Source: JAEUHM01 sp964538625
GTDB taxonomy: Bacteria > Verrucomicrobiota > Verrucomicrobiia > Verrucomicrobiales > Verrucomicrobiaceae
DNA: 64,000 nt
Assembly (NCBI GenBank): GCA_964538625.1
Contig: CAZIGH010000011.1
Span: forward strand, 51,529 to 115,528
Direction of reading: 5' to 3'
Positions 9,038-17,242 of this stretch are shown one piece after another. A model generated the notes under the pieces. The model ran no database searches, was not told the DNA's origin, and saw nothing but the letters and a program-made list of their open reading frames with translations. The position numbers and the translations under genes are program-made. Positions within the stretch are counted from its first letter, which is position 1, and each line of letters opens with the position of its first letter.

Positions 9038-9304
9038 TTACTTGACGAGACCGGCGGCTTTCAGGGTCTTGTAGGCACCGTTTTTGTCCAAGGTCTTCAG
9101 GGCGCGGGCGCTGAGGCGCACTTCCACATACTTGCCGAGTTCCGGCACCCAGATGCGCTTGTCGCGAAGGTTTGGCATGATGACGCGCTTCACTCGCTTG
9201 GTGATGTGACGTCCGATACCGCCTTTTTTCTTGGCCAGACCGCTACGGTGGATCTTGTGACCGCGGGTGATCGCAACTCCGGTGATTTCGCAAACTCTGG
9301 CCAT
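9038..9304 (-). CDS. rpmB: 50S ribosomal protein L28
   Basis: An 88-residue L28, a small basic protein of the large ribosomal subunit. It begins MARVCEITGVAITRGHKI and contains the typical KRVIMPNLRDKRIWVPE stretch. The frame is open further upstream, but the start at 9304 matches the family and is preceded by AGGAG about 9 nt away. The usual partner rpmG is not adjacent. It is monocistronic: it has its own terminator, and 90 bp separate it from the upstream gene. Confidence 0.97.
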   Translation of the reverse strand: MARVCEITGVAITRGHKIHRSGLAKKKGGIGRHITKRVKRVIMPNLRDKRIWVPELGKYVEVRLSARALKTLDKNGAYKTLKAAGLVK

Positions 9305-9394
9305 GACGTTGTCTCCTAAAGGGTGATTGGGTTGAAAATGGGGCCGGGAGAGTAGCCGAGTCCTTGGCGGAGTCAACTGGTTCGTCAATCTTCC

Positions 9395-10198
9395 TCACGG
9401 TGCCAGCACCTTTCCGGTCAAATCCGGCGTGGTCACCAGTGGCACTGCTCCCAGAGCGCGGAGTTTTTCCGCAGTTTTCGCCGCTAGCGGAAGCTGCACC
9501 GGGTTCACGTAATCGACGGCATAAACGGTCAGCCCCAGACCCTGCGCCTCGCGGATTTTCCCTTCCAGCCAGCGGCTGCCATGGGCTGCTACCGCTTTGT
9601 GTCTGTGAGTGGTGGGATCAAAGGTCTGGTAAACACTCTCCACCAGCAGGCCATGCACTATGTCCTTCAGCTCCGGGAGCAGGTCGAACCCCCGGTTGAG
9701 GATGATTCTCTTTGTCGGCCAGCGCTTCTTCAGCTCCCGAACCGCGTCAAGCACTGCCGCTCGTGCCTGGGCGCCAGCCACTTCCTTCGGCAGCAGACTG
9801 AGGCTGTCGGCGGTGTCCAGGAAAAAGCCATCATAGCCCCGTGCAGCAGCGGGGGCAGCCAGCTCCTCGAGCAGAAAGGTCCGCCATGAAGGCTGAGTCA
9901 CATCCATCAGGCGGCTGTTCCAAGCCGTGTTCTCGCCTACGAAACGGACATCGCGTGTCTCCGCAGCGGCGAGTTTGGGTGAGGTGGCTGCCACCTCCAC
10001 CAGGCTTACATAAGCGTAAAACGCGTTCCCTTTTGCCTGGCCCGGCTTCAGGTCAGCTTTCGCCGCAGGGTCCAGGATGCAGACTGAGTGGCGCAACAGT
10101 GCTTCGGCAGGTGGATTTGCGGCATAGTTGATGTAGAGGGACGGTTCCGCTGCGTGGAGCAGGGAACCAGCAGCACCCAGAAGCAGCATCAGCCTCAT
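9395..10198 (-). CDS. GH114 / TM1410-like glycoside hydrolase, exported
   Basis: A 267-residue protein with a signal peptide (MRLMLLLGAAGSLLHAAE) and a TIM-barrel domain of the endo-alpha-1,4-polygalactosaminidase/TM1410 type. Marks are YAYVSLVEVA, RLMDVTQPSWRTFL, RGYDGFFLDTADS with acidic residues after a barrel strand, RIILNRGFDLL, VHGLLVESVY and VYAVDYVN. It may cleave galactosaminogalactan-like polymers, but the true substrate is unknown. The start at 10198 overlaps the stop of the upstream SH3 gene in an ATGA, so the two are translationally coupled. That overlap decides the start over a longer form. Confidence 0.8.
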   Translation of the reverse strand: MRLMLLLGAAGSLLHAAEPSLYINYAANPPAEALLRHSVCILDPAAKADLKPGQAKGNAFYAYVSLVEVAATSPKLAAAETRDVRFVGENTAWNSRLMDVTQPSWRTFLLEELAAPAAARGYDGFFLDTADSLSLLPKEVAGAQARAAVLDAVRELKKRWPTKRIILNRGFDLLPELKDIVHGLLVESVYQTFDPTTHRHKAVAAHGSRWLEGKIREAQGLGLTVYAVDYVNPVQLPLAAKTAEKLRALGAVPLVTTPDLTGKVLAP

Positions 10199-10542
10199 GG
10201 CACGGGCACCAACAGGTAAGCGGGCAGCCAGCCTTCCTTCCCGGCGCCGTCCTTGCACCAGTGCCAGCCTTTCACTTCCCGCAGGCTGGTGACCTCATCG
10301 TTCTTCTTCACGCTCAGATCATGCGCCTGAAATGGCTGCTGCACGCGGGCCGTATCCGCGTTGACGGGAACCAGAATGTCCTCTGGCACGTAGCTGCCCC
10401 GTCCGTCCTCAGCCGTTACCCATACCCAGCCGGGCCAGTCCACGTCCTTGCGCCCCACCCGCACCTCTTGACCGATTCGCAGGGCGAGCGGCGCTCGGTC
10501 GATGACGGCGTAGTCGGCACTGGCTCGGAAGGTGACACTCAT
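10195..10542 (-). CDS. Small SH3-domain protein
   Basis: A 115-residue protein without a signal peptide. It appears to hold two SH3-like segments: about 10-55 (RIGQEVRVGRKDVDWPGWVWV, GRGSYVPEDIL) and about 65-112 (VKKNDEVTSLREVKGWHWCKD, EGWLPAYLL). Such domains usually bind peptides or glycans. It is coupled by ATGA to the GH114-like gene, which suggests joint expression. The start at 10542 was chosen because the residues before it look non-coding. Function unknown. Confidence 0.75.
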   Translation of the reverse strand: MSVTFRASADYAVIDRAPLALRIGQEVRVGRKDVDWPGWVWVTAEDGRGSYVPEDILVPVNADTARVQQPFQAHDLSVKKNDEVTSLREVKGWHWCKDGAGKEGWLPAYLLVPVP

Positions 10543-10670
10543 GGTTGGCTGAATGGAACGTGAGCCGACTCTGGTTGTTGCGTGCCGAAAGGCAAGCTCC
10601 AAGCTCAACATGGCGGATTTCACACAAAACTTGTCCAACTAGGGCCTGTCCTGTTACCGTTCTCTGTGCC

Positions 10671-13600
10671 ATGCGCACCTCCACCCTCCTCGCACTCCTC
10701 CTCGCCACCTCAGTGCAGGCCGCCACGCAAATCACCTGGAAGCGCCAGCAGCTCCATGGCGACTTCTACTCCGAGGGTGCAGGCATAGGCGATGTCAATG
10801 GAGATGGCCAACCCGACGTTGTCGCCGGGCCGTTCTGGTGGGAAGGGCCTACCTTCGAGAATAGGCACGCCTACTACGAGCCGAAGATCTTCAACATCAA
10901 TGGCTACTCAGACAACTTCTTCGCCTACGTCCATGACTTCGATGCCGACCAGAAGAACGACATCCTCATCCTTGGCTTTCCCGGTAAAGAAGCGCGTCTG
11001 TATCTGAACCCCGGGACGCATGACGACAAACCCTGGCCCATGCACATCGTAGCCGACGTGGTGGACAACGAGTCGCCCGTCTTCACCGACATCACTGGCG
11101 ACGGCAAACCAGAGATCGTGTGCAGCACCGGCGGCAAGTTCGGCTGGTTCGCGCCCAACTGGGACAAACCCACGGAACAGTGGCCCTTTGTCGCCGTCAC
11201 CGGAGACATGGGTGTAGCCAAGTTCACCCACGGCCTGGGTGTCGGTGACGTCAATGGCGACGGCCACATGGACCTCCTGGAAGCGCGTCGTTGGTGGGAA
11301 GCCCCCACGGAGAACGGCAAAAGGAAATCGGACGCACCCTTCCTCCAGCACACCTTCGCCGCAGGCATCCCAGGCGGCGCACAAATGTTCGCGTATGACT
11401 TCGATGGCAACGGCACCAATGACGTGTTCACCACCCTCGCCGCGCATCGTTACGGCATCGCCGTCTTTCTCCAGAACAAACCCGCGCCCAACCAGCCCAC
11501 TTGGAACCGCGTCCTGCTCTCCAGCGAGCAGCCGCAGGACAACGACTACGGCATCGTCATCTCCCAGCCACACGCCGCGCACCTTGCCGACATCGACGGC
11601 GACGGCATCCAGGACATCGTCACCGGCAAGCGCTACTGGGCGCACAATGGCAAAGATCCCGGCGAGCAAAGCGGCGACCGTCTCCTCTACTGGTATCAGA
11701 CCAAGCGAGATGGAAAAGGCGGCGTGGACTTCGTTCCCCACCTCATCGACGCGTACACAGGCGTCGGTGTGGATGTGCAAGTCGGAGACGTGAATGGCGA
11801 CCGACTGCCGGACGTCGTGGTCGCCAACAAAGCCGGCGTCTTCATCCTCACCCAGCAGCGCAGCGAGACCACCGCTGACCTCACCCCGAAGAAAATGTAT
11901 GGCCCGGCGCTCATGCCTCAGCAGCAGTATGCCAAAGGCCAGTCCCCGCAGGATGCTTTGAAAAACATGCAGCTTCATGGCGGATTCAAAGCAGAACTCA
12001 TCGCCCATGAGCCAGACCTCGTGCAGCCCATCGCCTTCACTTTTGACGAGCGTGGCCGCATTTGGGTCATCGAAGGAAACAGCTACCCCAAGCCTCGCGA
12101 AATCGGCAGCGGCCAGGACCGCATCCTCATCTTCGAGGATGCGGATGGCAATGGCAGCTACGAAACGCGAAAAATCTTCTGTGAAGGCATCAACCTCGCC
12201 AGCGGCATCGAGCTTGGGTTCGGCGGCGTGTGGGTGGGCGCTGCACCTTACCTGATGTTCATCCCGGACAAGGACCGCAACGATCAGCCTGACCTGCCTG
12301 ACGCGGCCGATCCGCGTCCCAAAGTCCCCGGCCTCAACTTCACCGCCTACGCCCTCCTCGACGGCTGGGGTTTTCAAGACACACACGAGACCCTCAACAG
12401 CTTTATTTGGGGTCCAGACGGCTGGCTCTACGGCTGCCACGGAGTCTTCACCCACAGCCGGGTTGGCAAGCCGGGCACACCTGATGCGGAGCGCCAGCCG
12501 ATCAACGCCGGCGTCTGGCGTTATCACCCAGTGTGGCACCAGTTTGAAGTCTTTGCCCACGGCACCAGCAACCCCTGGGGCCTGGACTACGACCAGCATG
12601 GCGAGTGGTTCGTCACCGCCTGCGTCATCCCACACCTCTACCACATCGTTCCAGGCGGGCGTTATCAGCGCCAGGCTGGACAGCACTTCAACGACCACAC
12701 CTATGACGACATCAAAACCATAGCAGACCACGCCCATTACGCCGGCCCGCTACGGCCAACGATCGAGTTCAACAAAACCACCGGCGCCGGATTTGCCAAC
12801 GATGACACCAACGCCCTCGGCGGTGGCCATGCCCACTGCGGCCTGGCCATCTACCAGAGCAACCAGTTTCCACCCACTTACCGGAACCAACTCATCTTCG
12901 GCAATCTCCACGGCCACCGACTCGTGGCGAACTACACCGATCCCAAAGGAAGCACTTTCGTAGGCAAACACGCCGCCGACTTCATGCGGGCCAACGACAT
13001 GCACTTCATCCCCGTGACGCAAAAGGTCGGCCCGGATGGTGCACTGTATGTCAGTGACTGGAGCGACCAGCAGATCTGTCATCGCAACAACGTCGAGTAT
13101 TGGGATCGGAGCAACGGGAGGCTGTATCGGGTGAGTTACCAGGGAAGCACCGGCGTCGCGCCGGTTGCGGATGTAAACGCCGGCGGCACGCCAGCGCTCC
13201 CCCAAGCTCCATTCGACCTCGCCAAAGAAACCGATGACACGCTGGCGAAACTCGCCGTGCAGACCGAAAACGAGTGGTTCTCACGCATGGCGCGCAGAGT
13301 GTTGTTCGAGAAGAAGCTTGCTGGTGCAGACTACGCCTCATTGGTTTCCAAACTGAACGCCCCCGCAACGGCACGAGGTGCCATGCGCCAGCTGTGGCTC
13401 ACTTCCCTGCTGTCCCCACCCAGCTACTTGCAGCCCGCCAACTTCCAGGCTGGCCCCGAAGAACGATGGACCGCACAGCGCATTCGCCTCGCCGCATCTC
13501 AGCCAGATTTCGCCGATACCGACCTCGGTGTCCTGCGTGATACGGCACAAAGTCACCCCTCACCGATAGTCCGCCGTGAACTCGCCTCCGCGCTCCAGCG

Positions 13601-15398
13601 ACTGCCCATCGACCACCGCCAGTCCCTCGCCACCGCACTCCTCGGCCGCGCCGAGGACAAAGACGACCCCATGATCCCGCTACTCATCTGGTATGGCATC
13701 GAGCCGGTCGTAGCGGCGGACGCGGCGGTGGGGATGCAACTCGCGAAGGTGTCCAAGATGCCCAAAGTCACCGGCTTCATCTACCGCCGCCTCTCTTCCG
13801 ATGCCGCAGGACGCACGAGCCTGCTCAAACTGGCTGCGGAGACGCCGGATCCCGCGTTGAAGCTCGATCTACTCAACGCCGTGGCGCAGGCCGCGCGCAA
13901 CGGCCACAAGATCACCAAATCCGATGGCTGGGACTCGCTGCGCCAGAAAGTGGCTTCGGCTTTAGCCGAACCTCATCCAGATGCGGCTAAAGCCGCAGTC
14001 ACTTTGCTCGAACTCGAAGCTCACATGGGTGTTGAATCCGCGCTCCAGCACTACCGCGACCTTCTCGCCAGCAAAAACCTCGCCGCCGCAGAACGCGAAA
14101 CCGCTCTGCGCGTTCTTTTGCAATCTCGAGATACCGCCGCATCCAAAGCACTCCTCACCATCATCAGCGGAGATGCCCCCGGCACCCTTCGGCGCAAGGC
14201 CATCCAGGCTCTGGCCACGCTCAAGGATCCCGAGACACCCAGCGTGCTCGCCACCGCGCTGCCCAAACTCCCCCCCGGTGACCAGCCAGACGCCATCAAC
14301 ACCCTAGCCTCCACCAAGGAAGGCGCGGTGGCTCTGCTCAAGGCCGTGGACGCAAAACAAGTACCTGCCAGTTCGCTGTCCCCCTTCCTCATCCGCCAGC
14401 TCTCCGCCTTCGATGACGCAGAGGTGAATGCCCTCATCAAGTCCGCGTGGGGGGATGTGAATGCTCCGAAAGCAGACATGGCTGAGCGGGTGAAAAAGTA
14501 TCGCGACCTCCTTACCTCGGATGCTTTGGCCAAGGGCGATCTCTCGAAAGGCAAGGTCTTGTTCAATGGCATCTGCGGTGCTTGCCACAAGCTCTTTGGA
14601 GAGGGCCAGAACCTCGGCCCCGACATCACCGGCAGCAATCGTGCAGACCTCAGCTACCTGCTTGAGAACGTGCTCGATCCGAACGCCGTCATCGGCAAGG
14701 ATTACCAGCTCAATCTCTTCACCATGAAGGATGGTCGCGTCCTGAGCGGCATCGTGAAGGAACAAAGCGCCGCCGCATTGAAGGTGGCCATGATGGGTGG
14801 CGTGGAGTTTACCCTGCCCGTTGAAGACATAGCGAAACGGGAGATCTCCAAACTCTCCACCATGCCCGAGGGGCTCTTCGATGCCTTGAAGCCGGAGCAA
14901 GTCATCGACCTAGTGAAGTATTTGCAAAGCAACGGCTCCACCGCATCCCAAGGTGCAGCCTCCCTGCCCGGCGCACTGGAGGGCGAGACGCTGAAAGCAC
15001 AAGCCAGTGGAGGGAATGTCAAACCACAGAAAATGGGTGGCTTTGGACCTCAATGGAGTGGCTCCTCCCAGCTCTGGTGGACGGGTGGCAAAGCGGGAGA
15101 CAGGCTCACCCTCACGCTTCCGGTGAAGGAAGCCGGGCGCTACACCCTGCGCATCGCTCTCACTTCAGCCCACGACTACGGCATCTTCTCCGCCACGCTC
15201 AACGGCGCAACCGTCATCAGCGAGTGGGATGGCTACACCTCCTCTGGCAAAGTGCTCCACAGTGGCGAACTCGACTGGGGCACGCATGAACTCCACGCCG
15301 GAGACAACGAACTCACGCTCACCCTCACCGGGCACCACCCCTCTGCCACTCCGCGCCTCATGGTGGGAGTGGACTACGTGAGGCTGGAGAAGAAGTAG
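10671..15398 (+). CDS. Giant PVC-type dehydrogenase: FG-GAP repeats + NHL propeller + HEAT + cytochrome c
   Basis: A 1575-residue exported protein with a signal peptide at 1-19. Seven FG-GAP-like calcium-binding repeats lie at about 38-395 (GDVNGDGQPDVV, DITGDGKPEIV, DIDGDGIQDIV). The PVC sorbosone-dehydrogenase-like propeller spans about 425-825 (FDERGRIWVIEGNSYPKP, GPDGWLYGCHGVFTHS, DGALYVSDWSDQQICHRN). HEAT-like helices span about 850-1270. A cytochrome c domain has CGACHK near 1301 and is followed by NLGPDITGSNRADLSYLLEN. A beta-sandwich of carbohydrate-binding type ends the protein (about 1440-1575). Two palindromic repeat elements are embedded in frame near residues 824-844 and 1092-1112. 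The substrate is unknown; electron transfer through the heme domain is inferred. The start at 10671 was set by the signal peptide. Confidence 0.9.
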   Translation: MRTSTLLALLLATSVQAATQITWKRQQLHGDFYSEGAGIGDVNGDGQPDVVAGPFWWEGPTFENRHAYYEPKIFNINGYSDNFFAYVHDFDADQKNDILILGFPGKEARLYLNPGTHDDKPWPMHIVADVVDNESPVFTDITGDGKPEIVCSTGGKFGWFAPNWDKPTEQWPFVAVTGDMGVAKFTHGLGVGDVNGDGHMDLLEARRWWEAPTENGKRKSDAPFLQHTFAAGIPGGAQMFAYDFDGNGTNDVFTTLAAHRYGIAVFLQNKPAPNQPTWNRVLLSSEQPQDNDYGIVISQPHAAHLADIDGDGIQDIVTGKRYWAHNGKDPGEQSGDRLLYWYQTKRDGKGGVDFVPHLIDAYTGVGVDVQVGDVNGDRLPDVVVANKAGVFILTQQRSETTADLTPKKMYGPALMPQQQYAKGQSPQDALKNMQLHGGFKAELIAHEPDLVQPIAFTFDERGRIWVIEGNSYPKPREIGSGQDRILIFEDADGNGSYETRKIFCEGINLASGIELGFGGVWVGAAPYLMFIPDKDRNDQPDLPDAADPRPKVPGLNFTAYALLDGWGFQDTHETLNSFIWGPDGWLYGCHGVFTHSRVGKPGTPDAERQPINAGVWRYHPVWHQFEVFAHGTSNPWGLDYDQHGEWFVTACVIPHLYHIVPGGRYQRQAGQHFNDHTYDDIKTIADHAHYAGPLRPTIEFNKTTGAGFANDDTNALGGGHAHCGLAIYQSNQFPPTYRNQLIFGNLHGHRLVANYTDPKGSTFVGKHAADFMRANDMHFIPVTQKVGPDGALYVSDWSDQQICHRNNVEYWDRSNGRLYRVSYQGSTGVAPVADVNAGGTPALPQAPFDLAKETDDTLAKLAVQTENEWFSRMARRVLFEKKLAGADYASLVSKLNAPATARGAMRQLWLTSLLSPPSYLQPANFQAGPEERWTAQRIRLAASQPDFADTDLGVLRDTAQSHPSPIVRRELASALQRLPIDHRQSLATALLGRAEDKDDPMIPLLIWYGIEPVVAADAAVGMQLAKVSKMPKVTGFIYRRLSSDAAGRTSLLKLAAETPDPALKLDLLNAVAQAARNGHKITKSDGWDSLRQKVASALAEPHPDAAKAAVTLLELEAHMGVESALQHYRDLLASKNLAAAERETALRVLLQSRDTAASKALLTIISGDAPGTLRRKAIQALATLKDPETPSVLATALPKLPPGDQPDAINTLASTKEGAVALLKAVDAKQVPASSLSPFLIRQLSAFDDAEVNALIKSAWGDVNAPKADMAERVKKYRDLLTSDALAKGDLSKGKVLFNGICGACHKLFGEGQNLGPDITGSNRADLSYLLENVLDPNAVIGKDYQLNLFTMKDGRVLSGIVKEQSAAALKVAMMGGVEFTLPVEDIAKREISKLSTMPEGLFDALKPEQVIDLVKYLQSNGSTASQGAASLPGALEGETLKAQASGGNVKPQKMGGFGPQWSGSSQLWWTGGKAGDRLTLTLPVKEAGRYTLRIALTSAHDYGIFSATLNGATVISEWDGYTSSGKVLHSGELDWGTHELHAGDNELTLTLTGHHPSATPRLMVGVDYVRLEKK
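13141..13202. repeat. Palindromic GC-rich element inside a coding sequence
   Basis: Two hairpins lie side by side: ACCGGCG-TCG-CGCCGGT at 13149-13165 and CGCCGGCG-GCA-CGCCAGCG at 13178-13196 (one mismatch). The flanks GGGAAGC and GCGCTCCC form an imperfect outer inverted repeat. It stays in frame and encodes a Gly/Ala/Pro-rich linker (STGVAPVADVNAGGTPALP) between the propeller and the HEAT region. Confidence 0.65.
13947..14005. repeat. REP-like double-hairpin element (copy 2, inside a coding sequence)
   Basis: AAAGTGGC plus the hairpin TTCGGCT-TT-AGCCGAA at 13947-13970, then the hairpin TGCGGCT-AA-AGCCGCA plus GTCACTTT at 13982-14005. It has the same architecture and termini as the element at 6647-6712. 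The A-T pair inside the stem is replaced by a G-C pair on both sides. It is translated in frame as part of a HEAT-like helix. Confidence 0.75.
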
Positions 15399-15418
15399 TG
15401 CCCGCGCTGGCAGTGCAT

Positions 15419-17140
15419 TCAGCGGCTGGCCACCCGCCGTGCTGCATCCGCGCTGAAGAACTGCTCCATGCGATTGCGCAGGTCTGCGTAAAACGCCTGC
15501 ACCATCTCCTCCAGAATGGCAATCTTCTCGCTGGCACGTTCCGCCACCGAGTCAGCCGCGATGCGTTCACGCTCGATGCGAACCTTCTCTTCAAATGACT
15601 TCTCCAGCTCCAGCAGATGCTCCAGGAACTCCTTCGCCGCGCGTGAGCGATCCACGCCCTCAATGAGTGCTGCCTCCAGCGGCTTGTTGCGCGTGAGATG
15701 GAGAAAGGGACCACTGGTAAGCCCATCCATGTAGCGGTGGAAACTCTCCAGAAACGTCTTCCGCTCACGGTCAAAGCGCACTTCATCCAGATCCAGCAGC
15801 GTGTCGTAGGGGCCAGCCTTGGAGAAGAACTTCACTACCAGCGGGATGGTGTCCACCAGCATGAACAGAAGCGTCAGGATGACGTAGGCCCAGAAGGCGA
15901 ACTGTCCACCCTCGTTCCCCTTCTCGAACAGACGATGAAGTGCCAGTGTCTGCGTGAGAATGTCTTTGCGCGCTTCTCCGCGAATGGCCGCCACGCGGGC
16001 CTCCTCATCATTCGCCAGGCGAGTCACCTCCTCATGCAGACCCTTGAGCTGCTCCAGCTGAGCATCGATCTGCTTCTGGAGTGTGCTGCGGATGCCGTTC
16101 TGCTGCTCTACAAACTGGTCCGCCTGTTGCTGCTGCACCTGCACCCGCAGAGCGTCGAGCCGGGCCTGCTCAGCCTTCTGTTTGGCCGCGAGTTCTGCGG
16201 CTTTGGCATTGAAGTTGTCCGTGGTCAGACGAGTCGTCGCATCAATGTCCGCGTTCAAAGCACTGCGCTGCGCGGTGAGACTCTCCAGCACCCCGGCGAG
16301 CCGCTTTGATTCCAAACGACGCCATGCCAGCTGATCATCCTGGATGCTCTTTGCCCGTGGTCCAAGTCCAATGATACCGCTGCGCTGTCCATTGACCTCC
16401 TTCTCAAACTCCGTCTGCCAGAAGTTCAACTCGGCGGCGAGCTTCTTGTTTGCTGCGTCTTCCGTGGCGATCTGCTTTTCCAGTGCCGCCACCTGTTCCT
16501 TTAGCGCGGCGGTGGCTTCATTGATTTGCTTCTCCAGTTCCGCCTGTGCCTTCTTTTCATCCTCGGACATAGGAGCGCCGTTCTTGTTCTCCTCTCCCTC
16601 CAGGAACTTGGCGCTGAAGGTCTCATTCCAGCTCGCTCTCGCTGTGGCTATCTCCTTCTCCACAATTGGAATGCGTGCTTCTACCGCTTTGCGTGCTTCC
16701 AACCCCTTTGCACGCTCGGCGTCGATCTCCGTCTGCCGATCCTCTTCCACTACCGAGTTGATGGTGTCCCGGAAGAGCAGCAGGGCCATCGGGTGCGCGA
16801 TGGTCATACCCATGAGCGCGGCGACGACGATGCGAAGAGCGAACTGCGCCAGCTTGCGGCTGAAGGATTGGTAGGCGCGGTAAGTGGCCAGCAGTGCGCG
16901 GTCCACAGTGAGGATAATGAAGGACCACACCAGGGAAACGGGAGCGATGACCCACCAGTTGTCCGTCAGCGTACTAATCGCGTAAGCTGCGGCGATGAGG
17001 GCGAATGAAGAAGGCACCAGCACTGTTGCGCCAAAGGCGGCATACTTACGCCGCTCCCACGCGGGGCAAGACTCCAGGGTGTCGGTGGCGGCTCCGGATA
17101 GCCAGAATAAGAAGCGCTCAAGGCGATCAGAAAGAGTCAT
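15419..17140 (-). CDS. DUF4407 membrane protein with long coiled coil
   Basis: A 573-residue protein matching DUF4407 architecture. The N-terminus begins LSDRLERFLFWLSGA. Three membrane segments lie at about 35-55, 62-82 and 100-120 (DRALLATYRAYQSF between the last two). A long charged coiled coil runs from about 130 to 390, a fourth membrane segment lies near 405-425 (FWAYVILTLLFMLVDTIPLV), and a charged helical tail ends the protein. The family is found beside various genes in Bacteroidetes and Verrucomicrobia and its function is unknown. It is convergent with the giant dehydrogenase, with a 20-bp gap. Confidence 0.85.
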   Translation of the reverse strand: MTLSDRLERFLFWLSGAATDTLESCPAWERRKYAAFGATVLVPSSFALIAAAYAISTLTDNWWVIAPVSLVWSFIILTVDRALLATYRAYQSFSRKLAQFALRIVVAALMGMTIAHPMALLLFRDTINSVVEEDRQTEIDAERAKGLEARKAVEARIPIVEKEIATARASWNETFSAKFLEGEENKNGAPMSEDEKKAQAELEKQINEATAALKEQVAALEKQIATEDAANKKLAAELNFWQTEFEKEVNGQRSGIIGLGPRAKSIQDDQLAWRRLESKRLAGVLESLTAQRSALNADIDATTRLTTDNFNAKAAELAAKQKAEQARLDALRVQVQQQQADQFVEQQNGIRSTLQKQIDAQLEQLKGLHEEVTRLANDEEARVAAIRGEARKDILTQTLALHRLFEKGNEGGQFAFWAYVILTLLFMLVDTIPLVVKFFSKAGPYDTLLDLDEVRFDRERKTFLESFHRYMDGLTSGPFLHLTRNKPLEAALIEGVDRSRAAKEFLEHLLELEKSFEEKVRIERERIAADSVAERASEKIAILEEMVQAFYADLRNRMEQFFSADAARRVASR

Positions 17141-17242
17141 GACAGTGTTTGAGGTGAGAAACAGAAGATGTGACTACGCGGACGGAAGTCCATTCCATTC
17201 GGCGTGGAAAAAATGTGGCCCAAGATGCTGCGCCGACTCCCC

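Noticed and set aside
10908..12737. Open frame of 609 codons on the minus strand
   Set aside because: It lies fully opposite the FG-GAP/NHL gene, has no family motif, and arises from the strong codon bias of GC-rich DNA.
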